DNA of 63,324 nucleotides from Anaerolineae bacterium (GTDB lineage Bacteria > Chloroflexota > Anaerolineae > Anaerolineales > Villigracilaceae), in contig JAFLCE010000012.1 of NCBI GenBank assembly GCA_017303655.1, forward strand, positions 1 to 63,324, given 5' to 3'. The translations under genes were made by a program, and so were the position numbers. Shown piece after piece: positions 8,864-17,630 of the stretch. Positions within the stretch are counted from its first letter, which is position 1, and each line of letters begins with the position of its first letter. Under the pieces are notes generated by a model that was not told the DNA's origin, did no database searches, and saw only the letters and a program-made list of their open reading frames with translations.

Positions 8864-11817
8864 GATCGGCTCCTGGGCGAGCGGGATTCATTCTGTTTTT
8901 CTGCAGTGCCAGATGTGAACTGGATGGCGACATCTGTGTTGGGCAGTGTGCCGCCTAATTCTTCGATGGTTGTTTTGACAATATTCTCGATGTTAATAAG
9001 ACTGCCGATCTTGGCGGAAATTTGCCCGATGGTACGCTCTTTGGATGCTCGTTTTTGTGCATCTTGCAGCAAACGGGCATTTTCAATGGCGATGGCGGTA
9101 CGTTCCGCTGTCGCTTGTGCCATGGCGATCTCATTATCATCCCATTTGCGGGTTGGGTCTGGCGTGCTGAGATTTAACACACCAATTTGAACGCCGCGCA
9201 AAACGATGGGGACCTTGAGGTTGTTGGGCATTGTCTTTGCTGATTGAGATTCGTTGGCAGTGACGCCGTCAAAGTGATATTTGGATGGCGGCTGGTTCTT
9301 AAGGAAGACACTCCATTGCTGTTCGCTTAATTGTGATGCGGCACGTCTTGCCTGGTCTAGCGCTTCGCGGCTTTGTTGGAAGGAGCGCGCATTTTGAATG
9401 GCGATACTTACCTGGTCCGCAAGCACGGAGAGGATATTGACATCATCATCTGTGAAGGCGTTTTGAAGTTTGCTTTGTACATCTAATGCACCAATGATCT
9501 CTACGCCGCTGCGCAAGGGCAGGGCGATCTCGGAACGAGTCTCGGGGAAGTCTGTGCTTAGAAGCGCGGTATCAGTTCCGAAGTCGAGTGCGATGCGGGG
9601 TTTTCCGGTTTCGATCACGTCACCAACGATCTGTTTTCGCTCTTTGCGAATGCGATGACTACGGGCGATCAATTCCCTTCCGCCTTCGCTATTGGCGGCA
9701 ACGAGTACCGCGAACTCTTGATGAACATCCATCAAAAAGATGCCTACATGATAGTAGCCCAATTGACTGGAGATGGTCTCCGTGATTTGCGGCAGTAGTT
9801 GACCCAAGTTTTGAGTATTGTTGATAATATGTGAAATGCGGGCGATGGCTTCGAACAATGTTGCGCGATAGGCACTACTTTGGCTGAGTGTTTCAAGGTC
9901 GCTGGTGCGGTCGGCTACATTTTTTTCTAAGCCTTGCAGGGTTTCTGTCAAACGGTCTGCCATGGTGTTGATAGACCTTGCCAGGATACCGCTTTCATCT
10001 TCTGATTCCACTTTTGCACGATAGTAAATATTGCCTTTTGCGATACGCTCTGCTGTATCGGTGAGGCGTTTGATCGGACGGGTGATGAATTGCCCAACGC
10101 CGCGGCTGGCTGCAACAGCGCCAAAGAATAATACGAGCAGAATTAAACTGCCAAGTTGGAAAGTGAGTGTGATCTGATTGTTGATCTGCTCTCGAGTGGC
10201 GATCACATCTGCCGTCAATTCACTTTCTGGTGCGATGAACACAAGTTTGTACCCGGGGGTGTTCAGTTTTGCGACGGATAGATAGACTACAACGTCGTTA
10301 ACCTTGAATTCCGAAATACCCGCATCGGAGAAAACGATCTGTTGGGCAAGCGGTTGCGTGTCTTGCGTGGTTGTATTGAGGATCGAAAGCGTTGGATTTT
10401 CGTTGGCTTGTACAACTTCGGGCTGCAAGCCAAAATAGGCATAGCCTGCTTCGGGCATACTAATGACCAATCCATCTTGATCGATAAGCAGCGGGATGCC
10501 TGTTTCACTTAGATTAATCTCTTTGATCGCATCTGTGGCGCGCTCTAATTGCATATCGGCAGAAACCACACCGACGAATCGATCTTCATCGTACACCGGA
10601 ATAGACACCGTCACGATCATGCCATTGCCTAGTGGGTCTTGATAGGGCTTTGTCCACTGCGGTAGACGATCAGGGTTGTTTGACGGCTCGGCAATGGTGT
10701 ACATGGGGCGCCCAGTCAGATTGAGGCTTGGTGGGAGGTTGTCTGCGAGCTGAATGTTTGGATAGTAGATGGCATATCCGAAGCTGCTGGTGTAATAGAG
10801 CGCGGTTACGTTGGGATGTGATTCTAAGAAGCCAGGTGCAATGAAATCCAAATAGATGGAAGTATTAATATCTGCGACAAGGCTATCTGAGAGGGGCGTA
10901 ATGCTCGGGAGAAAGACCGAACCGGGCTCCAAGGCAGAGTTGCCATACTGCCCATTCGAACGTTGAAAAAGTTTATCGGTCGCATTCCAATAAACCCCTT
11001 CGGTAAACAAGTCTTTTTTCTGTTCGAGCGTTACTCGATAATCTGCCATGCTCGCAAGGTCAGATTGAGTCTCAAGGAATAAATTATCGATACGCGTTGC
11101 TTCCTGATTGATGACTCCAGTTAACTCTTCCACCGTTTGGTTGTTTGCGATGATCTCATATTCACCCGTAATGAAATTGGAGATATAGTAGATTCGGTTT
11201 GCGCCAAAATATACCAAGACCGCTACAGCTATACCGCCGGTTAACATGATGCCCAATGTGATCTTTGCCTGCAAGCTAAACCGATTGAACTCGCGGATAA
11301 ATAAAGTGATGAGGGGAATCGTGATCGCAGCAACGATATAGGGTGAGTATATTTCCAGCTCAGGTACGCGCACACGGCTGATGCCAAGGAAAAAATCCAC
11401 TACAATCGCTACTGCACCGAGCAAAAGTGCCACGACCAAGCCAGTTGTAACGTAGTAGCTTGCCATTGCCAACCCGGTTACTGTCAGCATTACGACACAG
11501 ATGGAAAGGGCGATAATGGTGCCTAGTCCCTGTACGATGAAAGGTACGATAAGTACATTGATGCTGAATGCTGTGATTACCAGCATCATTGCCAGATTTT
11601 TTCGCCCACGTCCGATCAATGACAGGGGCAGGATGTCAAAAAATAAGGTTGCCAGTAGCGTCAGTGCCGGGATGTATAACTGTGGCAGACCATTGTTGTA
11701 AGCAAAGTAAGCGAACATTCCACCCGTTGGGATGGTAGATATCATTAATACCCACGTAATGATGTAAGCATTACGGGTGTGTTGTTCTTCCAATTGATTT
11801 TGAGATAAATTACTCAT
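8860..11817 (-). CDS. Six-TM plus Cache-HAMP-GAF-GAF fusion sensor
   Basis: 985 residues from the ATG at 11817. It fuses both input types of the array: six hydrophobic helices (about 15-175), then a seventh TM (about 182-203), an extracytoplasmic double-Cache region (about 210-540; PGFLESHPNVTALYYTSS, FVGVVSADMQL), an eighth TM (about 548-570), HAMP (575-630), array GAF (about 665-825; LGYYHVGIFLMD, PRIALDFGTDTALLST, TRSEIALPL) and a second GAF (about 850-945). The tail KIGSLINIENIVKTTI is the family ending. The start at 11817 overlaps the upstream stop by 8 nt (ATGAGTAA); longer starts up to 11880 would lie wholly inside the upstream gene. The PNLP block of the GAF is altered to STDFPETRSE. 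Confidence 0.88.
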   Translation of the reverse strand: MSNLSQNQLEEQHTRNAYIITWVLMISTIPTGGMFAYFAYNNGLPQLYIPALTLLATLFFDILPLSLIGRGRKNLAMMLVITAFSINVLIVPFIVQGLGTIIALSICVVMLTVTGLAMASYYVTTGLVVALLLGAVAIVVDFFLGISRVRVPELEIYSPYIVAAITIPLITLFIREFNRFSLQAKITLGIMLTGGIAVAVLVYFGANRIYYISNFITGEYEIIANNQTVEELTGVINQEATRIDNLFLETQSDLASMADYRVTLEQKKDLFTEGVYWNATDKLFQRSNGQYGNSALEPGSVFLPSITPLSDSLVADINTSIYLDFIAPGFLESHPNVTALYYTSSFGYAIYYPNIQLADNLPPSLNLTGRPMYTIAEPSNNPDRLPQWTKPYQDPLGNGMIVTVSIPVYDEDRFVGVVSADMQLERATDAIKEINLSETGIPLLIDQDGLVISMPEAGYAYFGLQPEVVQANENPTLSILNTTTQDTQPLAQQIVFSDAGISEFKVNDVVVYLSVAKLNTPGYKLVFIAPESELTADVIATREQINNQITLTFQLGSLILLVLFFGAVAASRGVGQFITRPIKRLTDTAERIAKGNIYYRAKVESEDESGILARSINTMADRLTETLQGLEKNVADRTSDLETLSQSSAYRATLFEAIARISHIINNTQNLGQLLPQITETISSQLGYYHVGIFLMDVHQEFAVLVAANSEGGRELIARSHRIRKERKQIVGDVIETGKPRIALDFGTDTALLSTDFPETRSEIALPLRSGVEIIGALDVQSKLQNAFTDDDVNILSVLADQVSIAIQNARSFQQSREALDQARRAASQLSEQQWSVFLKNQPPSKYHFDGVTANESQSAKTMPNNLKVPIVLRGVQIGVLNLSTPDPTRKWDDNEIAMAQATAERTAIAIENARLLQDAQKRASKERTIGQISAKIGSLINIENIVKTTIEELGGTLPNTDVAIQFTSGTAEKQNESRSPRSRS

Positions 11818-13549
11818 GCGTGCTTGACGGCGAAACGAGCTCGCCGCCTCCAATCTCAACTGTGACCTGTGTGCCGCCAATGTGAGTTCCTAGCTCGCGG
11901 ACAGCGGTTCTCAAAATATCTTCGATCTGGGTACCTGCGCCAATCTTCGTTGAAATCTCGCCGATCACATGTTCTCTTTCTGCCACCCGGCGGCTTTCTT
12001 CCAGCAAGCGGGCATTTTCAACCGAAAGGGCAGCACGTTCAACGATGGCGGTAAGAATATCAAGTTCATCATTGCTCCAGTTTCGGTCTTCATCTGCCCG
12101 AACATTTAGAACACCTACAACCTGCTCACGCAGTTTGATCGGTATCGTTATGAGCGAGGCACCATTTTCTTCTTTCTTTTTATAAATGTTTCCAGATCGT
12201 TCTGCTTCGAGAGCGCCAGGGATTTCAATCGGTGTGTTCAATAACATGCTTTTTAAATTACGCCTTTTAATACCGCTGATCTTTTGACCACGGGTATAGC
12301 GGATCCAGCCTTCTCTTAAATCTCGGTTGTAAATGGACTGGGTTTCGCGCAGAATGCGTTGTTGGTCTTCGAATAGTCGGGAGTTTTCAATAGCAATCGA
12401 TACCTGGTCTGCAAGTGTAGCTAATGTTCGGATATCTTCTTGATTGAACGCATTGGATTCGGTACTTTGCACATCCAAGACGCCCACGATCTCGCCTCCC
12501 TTGCGCAGGAGGGGGAGTGCCATTTCAGAGCGCGTTTCGGGTAGATCTGGGTTGTTGAAATAAATGGCATCAGCTCCGGTATCAAGCGCAATGCGCGGCA
12601 GCCCGGCGCTTGCCACATATCCCACAATGCCGGTCTGACCAATGCGAAGTTTATGCCCACGGTCGAGCATTATTTTGCCACCGGCACTATTGGCTGCGAT
12701 CAATACGGCATATTCCCTGTTATTGTCAAACAGAAAAACTCCCACATGATAAAACTGGAATTGCTCACTGATCAATTGTGTGATCTGAGGAAGAAGTGTA
12801 TCCAGGTTATGCGCCTGCGTGATCACCCGCGAAATTTCTGAAATGGCTTCGAATTGTTTTGCGCGACGCATATTTCTAGTATTGGCTGCATCCAGTTCGG
12901 CAGTGCGAGCGGCGATGGTGCTTTCAAGTGATGCAGAGAATTGCTGTAACTCTGCATTTTTTAGGGTTAATGCCTGCTGGGTACTGCGGAAGTTCTGAAG
13001 TAATCTATCGAAACCTCTTGCGGATGCGCCCAAGAGGGCTGCAATAAAGAAAACATATACGACCAAAGAAGAAAAGAAAGTGAGTGGACTCTGTGGAATC
13101 AGCGCAACGGGCAGTGCATCTTGAAACAGAAGCACACCCAGACCGATCAGAGTATTAATGGATGCAATTACGAATGTGCCGCGTGATCCTAAGAGGACGC
13201 CTGCTATAACTGTCGTCAGCACCAGACTGAAATAACTCGCCCCCAAGGTGCCATCTGAAACAACAATGGATAAGATCAAGATAAAGTTGAAAACAATTAG
13301 AAGAATGGTCGACGCCGCACGGACATACCCGCGGATCATCAATTGACGCGCGAAGATGCTGGCGATGACAATTGTTCCTGTCAGAATCGCGGAAAAACTT
13401 TGACCCAGTATGAATGGAGCAGAGATCGTATAAAGGAATCCAATACTGATGACTGCCCATAAAATGCTGTTCAATAATGAGGCAATACGTGTCTTTTCCT
13501 CATCATCGAACACGGGTGGCGCAAGAAAATTTTGAATGAATTTAAGCAT
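11810..13549 (-). CDS. Six-TM GAF-GAF sensor
   Basis: 579 residues. Six N-terminal hydrophobic helices (about 28-190), a coiled coil (about 190-232), array GAF (about 238-398; FQFYHVGVFLFD, PRIALDTGADAIYFNN, TRSEMALPL), second GAF (about 420-525; VPI-type strand reads ITIPIKLREQVVGVLNV, ending AALSVENARLLEE) and the conserved tail EISTKIGAGTQIEDILRTAV. No HAMP and no output domain. It starts 14 nt after the stop of the upstream Cache sensor and ends in an 8-nt overlap with the next sensor. Paralogue of the genes at 7139, 15906, 19965 and 21577. Confidence 0.88.
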   Translation of the reverse strand: MLKFIQNFLAPPVFDDEEKTRIASLLNSILWAVISIGFLYTISAPFILGQSFSAILTGTIVIASIFARQLMIRGYVRAASTILLIVFNFILILSIVVSDGTLGASYFSLVLTTVIAGVLLGSRGTFVIASINTLIGLGVLLFQDALPVALIPQSPLTFFSSLVVYVFFIAALLGASARGFDRLLQNFRSTQQALTLKNAELQQFSASLESTIAARTAELDAANTRNMRRAKQFEAISEISRVITQAHNLDTLLPQITQLISEQFQFYHVGVFLFDNNREYAVLIAANSAGGKIMLDRGHKLRIGQTGIVGYVASAGLPRIALDTGADAIYFNNPDLPETRSEMALPLLRKGGEIVGVLDVQSTESNAFNQEDIRTLATLADQVSIAIENSRLFEDQQRILRETQSIYNRDLREGWIRYTRGQKISGIKRRNLKSMLLNTPIEIPGALEAERSGNIYKKKEENGASLITIPIKLREQVVGVLNVRADEDRNWSNDELDILTAIVERAALSVENARLLEESRRVAEREHVIGEISTKIGAGTQIEDILRTAVRELGTHIGGTQVTVEIGGGELVSPSSTHE

Positions 13550-13563
13550 AACGTTTTCTCGCT

Positions 13564-15909
13564 CTACATTTTTCCTGATTGATCACCGCTAAATTGAATG
13601 GTGACTTCTGAATTACTCAACAGCTTTTCAAGCTCTTCAGCCGTCGTTTGTAGAATTGTCTCCATACTAACTGCAGAACCAATGCGTGAAGTCGCTTCGA
13701 AGATTGTGCGTTCCTTGTTGGCACGGCGATTGCTTTCTTCAAGCAGGCGGGCATTTTCAAGAGTCAATGCCGCACGGTTTGCAGCAGCTTGCGCAATGGC
13801 AATCTGGTCTTCATTCCAGACCTTTTCTGGGTCTTCCTGCTCCAAACCGATCACACCGATCACTTGTCCAAGCACCACAAGTGGCACCAACAAAATATTC
13901 TTAAAGCTGGTTGTCCCTTCGGCTTTCTGTTGGAGCACGATGGGTTTTCCGCTTTCCAGTTGACTAACCAGGTCAGTCGAAAGATTCTGGGGGATCGGGC
14001 GAATCTGAAGCCCATCATATTCATAGGCAGGCAAACTTAATTGCTCTACGGACGTCTGCCATACATTTTTTGTTTGTGCACGATTTGATCTTGATAGTTC
14101 ACTAAGTGTGCCTTCAAGCCGTTGAACGAGTTGGGCATTTTCAATGGCAGCTGCCAATTGATCTGCCAGAACCTGTAGAGTCTGAATATCCTTTTCATCA
14201 AAGGCATTTGGGAAACTTGCTTGAATGTCGAGCGCACCAATCGTCACGTTATAGCTTCGCAGCGGCAGAGCGATCTCAGAGCGGGTATCCGGTAAAAGCG
14301 GATTCTCGAAGTGAATGGCATCCACACCGACATCTAATGCGATGTATGCCTGCCCGGAGCGGGTCACATTACCAACAAGACCAGTTTCGCCGACCTTTAG
14401 TTTGTAATTGCTGGCTAGCATCTTTTCGGCAGCAATGCTGCTGGCTCCTCGCAAGATCGCATACTCACCACGCTGGTCTACAAGGAAAATACCAACATGA
14501 TAGTATCCCAATCGTTCGCGAATTAGGCTTGCAGAAACATTAAGAAGTACATTTAAATCGCGGATCACGGAAAGTTCGCGGTTGACTTCCGCAATGGTTC
14601 GAAGCTCATTTGCAAGACGTGCCTGCTCGCGGGTGCGCTGGGACACTTTTTCTTCAAGTACATCAAATGACTCTCGTAAGCGGCTGGACATGTCATTAAA
14701 TGCATTGCCCAAGTCTTCCAATTCATCGCGCGTGTGGATGTTGATCTGCGCACCCAGTTGACTTGAAATGCTTGTAATATCTTTTTCCGAAATGCGTTTT
14801 GCAAATTCCCTTAAATCTCTCAACGGATTTGTGATCGAAAGAGTAAAGAATAATTGTAGAGCGCCAAAAAATAAGACTGAAATAATGGTGAATGTGGTTA
14901 GTGAAGACTGGATCCTCGAAACAAGAAAAAACAAGTCTCTACGTGGATAGGAAAGGGCAAGTGACCAGCCTGTATCCAAACCAACTGGCGCATATGCAAC
15001 CAGCATCGCGTCCCCATTTGGGTCGGTTGCTTCAACAAATCCACTTTCGCCTGACTTCATCGAGTTGACCAATTCGATCCAGCCATTGCTCTTTTCAGAA
15101 TAGGAAGCAATTAGCATCGAGTCAGACATAATGTCATACTTGCCGCCATTTTCTCCAATTCCGAGAATAATTCCATTTTTGTCAATCAAGAAAGCATAGC
15201 CGCCTTCTCCAGACTCAGCTTCACCAACTGGAATTGCATTAACAATGGCTTGTGTTTCTGAAAACTCAATATCTGCGGTTGCAACGCCTTTGAAATTTCC
15301 ATCTTCATCGAAGAATGGCACGCTCCAGGTTACCATCCAGGTGTTACCGCCGCCAAAGTCGAAATATGGCGATGATAAGACTGGGGTAAGTTGGCGTTTA
15401 GGTAGCAAGTACCATTCTTTATTGAAATAATCGTATTCTGCTGTACCAAGATCAGTATATATTAAAGTGTTGTCTGCATTTTTGCTTAAGTAAGGAGCAA
15501 AATAGAAAAGATCCGATTCAAATTGATTTGGTTCGTATGCATACGACACCCCAAAAACGAAATCGTTGCGAGACAAGGTGTTCTTTAAAAAGCCAACCAT
15601 TTCATCTTTTTCAACTTCATCTTCTTCAGTTTCTGCAATGGCTGCCAATTGAATGGCTACAGCCTTGGCAGTGGTTAACCTTGATTCAATGACCTCAGCT
15701 TTACTCACCGCAAATTCTTGCAACTCGTCACTTAAGATATCAATGATAATTTGCTCAGCCAGTTGAGTACCTGTATAAACGAATAATAAAAAAGAAACAA
15801 TTAACGAACCAATAACAATGACAGGTAGTTTGAAACTTAAAGGAAGCCGAAAGCCAGGCTGTTGAATTCTTTGTGTATTTGATGGGGGAGAAGATACTGT
15901 TTGGTTCAT
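13564..15909 (-). CDS. Cache-HAMP-GAF-GAF membrane sensor
   Basis: 781 residues. TM1 (about 29-50), extracytoplasmic Cache region (about 55-335) clearly paralogous to that of the 4804-7125 gene (AYEPNQFESDLFYFAPY, EYDYFNKEWYLLPKRQ, GVATADIEFSE), TM2 (about 340-362), HAMP with a long coiled coil (about 365-440), array GAF (about 443-605; LGYYHVGIFLVD, YIALDVGVDAIHFENP, TRSEIALPL), a second GAF (about 625-735; ILLVPLVVLGQVIGVIGLE) and the family tail RIGSAVSMETILQTTAEELE. The start overlaps the upstream gene by 4 nt (ATGA). The two WY(F/L)LPKR Cache paralogues suggest duplication of a whole sensor inside the array. Confidence 0.9.
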   Translation of the reverse strand: MNQTVSSPPSNTQRIQQPGFRLPLSFKLPVIVIGSLIVSFLLFVYTGTQLAEQIIIDILSDELQEFAVSKAEVIESRLTTAKAVAIQLAAIAETEEDEVEKDEMVGFLKNTLSRNDFVFGVSYAYEPNQFESDLFYFAPYLSKNADNTLIYTDLGTAEYDYFNKEWYLLPKRQLTPVLSSPYFDFGGGNTWMVTWSVPFFDEDGNFKGVATADIEFSETQAIVNAIPVGEAESGEGGYAFLIDKNGIILGIGENGGKYDIMSDSMLIASYSEKSNGWIELVNSMKSGESGFVEATDPNGDAMLVAYAPVGLDTGWSLALSYPRRDLFFLVSRIQSSLTTFTIISVLFFGALQLFFTLSITNPLRDLREFAKRISEKDITSISSQLGAQINIHTRDELEDLGNAFNDMSSRLRESFDVLEEKVSQRTREQARLANELRTIAEVNRELSVIRDLNVLLNVSASLIRERLGYYHVGIFLVDQRGEYAILRGASSIAAEKMLASNYKLKVGETGLVGNVTRSGQAYIALDVGVDAIHFENPLLPDTRSEIALPLRSYNVTIGALDIQASFPNAFDEKDIQTLQVLADQLAAAIENAQLVQRLEGTLSELSRSNRAQTKNVWQTSVEQLSLPAYEYDGLQIRPIPQNLSTDLVSQLESGKPIVLQQKAEGTTSFKNILLVPLVVLGQVIGVIGLEQEDPEKVWNEDQIAIAQAAANRAALTLENARLLEESNRRANKERTIFEATSRIGSAVSMETILQTTAEELEKLLSNSEVTIQFSGDQSGKM

Positions 15910-17588
15910 TCTAAAGCCTTATCTTCCTGTGCATCTGGAGACCCAAGTTGAATGTAAGAACGAGTCGCTCCCAGCGCCAACCCAAGTTCCTGAATCGTCG
16001 TCTGCATGATCCGGTCAAAGTCTGTTGAGGCGCTGATCTGACTCGTGATGCGAGAGATGGATTCCTCTTGCTCTGCGCGGCGGGTGGCATCTTCAAAGAG
16101 GCGGGCATTTTCCAATGCCAATGCTGCCCGGTCAGAAATCGCCTGCACCAGAGATACTTCGGTTTCTGTCCATCGCCGATTCCCTTCCGCCTCAACTTGG
16201 ATGATTCCAATGACCTGCTCGCGATACTTTACCGGAACAGCTAATACAGAGGGCTTTCCCATGACGGATTGGGGCAACACCACAACTTCACCCGATATGA
16301 CAGCCTTTGTCAAAGCAGGGTCCAGCTTTGAACTGTTATTAGAAACAATGCTTCCATCGGGATTAAATGAATATCCAAGTCTTTTGCTTCTGTATGCATA
16401 TGCAGACTTGGCTCCACGTTTTGAGCTATCAAAGACAGAGCTTTCTTCATCTGCCTGTAAAATAACAGCAATTTGATTCGCAATAGTTGTCAGAATACTG
16501 ATATCTTCTTCTGTAAAAGCCGAAGGTTGCGTGCTCTGTACATCAAGAACACCAATAACTTTATTAGATATTTTAAGTGGCAGTGAGATTTCCGAACGGG
16601 TTTCGGGCAGGTAGGGATTATTGAAAAAAACAGCATCAACTCCAGCATCCAAAGCAATGCGTGGACGCCCGCTTTGGGCTACATACCCCACAAGCCCGGT
16701 ACTGCCGATCTTCAGCTTATGGCGCCTTGCCAGCATTTGCTGGCCACCTTTGCTATTCGTCCCTCGCAGAACAGCAAATTCATTTGCATCGTCCACTAGA
16801 AAAATACCAACATGATAGTAGCCCAGTTTTTCACTAATAATTCGGGTGGCAAGGTTAAGAAAATTTCCAAGTCCTTCATGCAGGCTGCCCATCAGATCTT
16901 GTGATATATCTGAAGTAGCCTGGATCTTGGCAACCTTTGAGAGCAGTTGTCCTTGTAGTACATTGATCTCGTCAAGATTATGATTTAAATTACTCTTCAA
17001 CCCATGATTCTGATCTACAAGCTCCTGCTGAGAAACTTGTTCTTCTGATTCTTCAGCAACAATTTGTAACATTGTGCGATATTGTCGGAAGATCAATGCT
17101 AAAGCTACCATCATAATGATGAATGTCGCTATGCTTTGTATAACATAACCAAAACTGACTTCTGTTGTCTGGTTCGGTAAAATTCCGTTGGCTTCTACAA
17201 ATCCAATAACAAGAAATAAAAGCAATAATATAAACCCCGCACGAAAGACCAGGCGTTCATCGCCTGCCTTCACATAGATATTGAGAAACAAGAATATTCC
17301 AAGAAAGTTAAGCCAAGTATTTGTGCTTGCACCTTCTCCTTCCAGGAAAGCGATCATAACAATTGTGGTCGTGGCAAGTGAGGGATATAAAATTGCAGCA
17401 TTATTTATGCTTTTGCGCGCTACTTGAATCAGTGTAAATAACCCAGCGAGGGCACTGCCAATTGAAAATACAATCACAAGCGGATTCTGATAATTAAATA
17501 CCCAAAACACCGAGACGATGAATCCCAGTGCAAGTGCATAAAACACCTCAGGACGTTTGTGTGCTTCTTCGTAATTTAAATAAATCAT
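15906..17588 (-). CDS. Six-TM GAF-GAF sensor
   Basis: 560 residues. Six hydrophobic helices (about 14-175), then a coiled coil (about 180-225), array GAF (about 228-388; LGYYHVGIFLVDD, PRIALDAGVDAVFFNN, TRSEISLPL), a second GAF (about 400-510; LAVPVKYREQVIGIIQVE, AALALENARLFED) and the tail QISASTDFDRIMQTTIQELG. It ends in an ATGA overlap with the next sensor. The upstream gap is 42 nt and contains only a weak purine-rich ribosome site (ACGAGA), the weakest junction in the array together with 19932-19964, so an internal promoter here is possible but none is recognisable. Confidence 0.87.
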   Translation of the reverse strand: MIYLNYEEAHKRPEVFYALALGFIVSVFWVFNYQNPLVIVFSIGSALAGLFTLIQVARKSINNAAILYPSLATTTIVMIAFLEGEGASTNTWLNFLGIFLFLNIYVKAGDERLVFRAGFILLLLFLVIGFVEANGILPNQTTEVSFGYVIQSIATFIIMMVALALIFRQYRTMLQIVAEESEEQVSQQELVDQNHGLKSNLNHNLDEINVLQGQLLSKVAKIQATSDISQDLMGSLHEGLGNFLNLATRIISEKLGYYHVGIFLVDDANEFAVLRGTNSKGGQQMLARRHKLKIGSTGLVGYVAQSGRPRIALDAGVDAVFFNNPYLPETRSEISLPLKISNKVIGVLDVQSTQPSAFTEEDISILTTIANQIAVILQADEESSVFDSSKRGAKSAYAYRSKRLGYSFNPDGSIVSNNSSKLDPALTKAVISGEVVVLPQSVMGKPSVLAVPVKYREQVIGIIQVEAEGNRRWTETEVSLVQAISDRAALALENARLFEDATRRAEQEESISRITSQISASTDFDRIMQTTIQELGLALGATRSYIQLGSPDAQEDKALE

Positions 17589-17630
17589 AAAATAGTCTCG
17601 TAATTAAGACGTTCTTCCAAAAGAAAAATC

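Noticed and set aside
8301-8918. 205-codon plus-strand frame opposite a sensor membrane domain
   Set aside because: Antisense of hydrophobic codons; the opposite strand has the GAF sensor with family-wide conservation.
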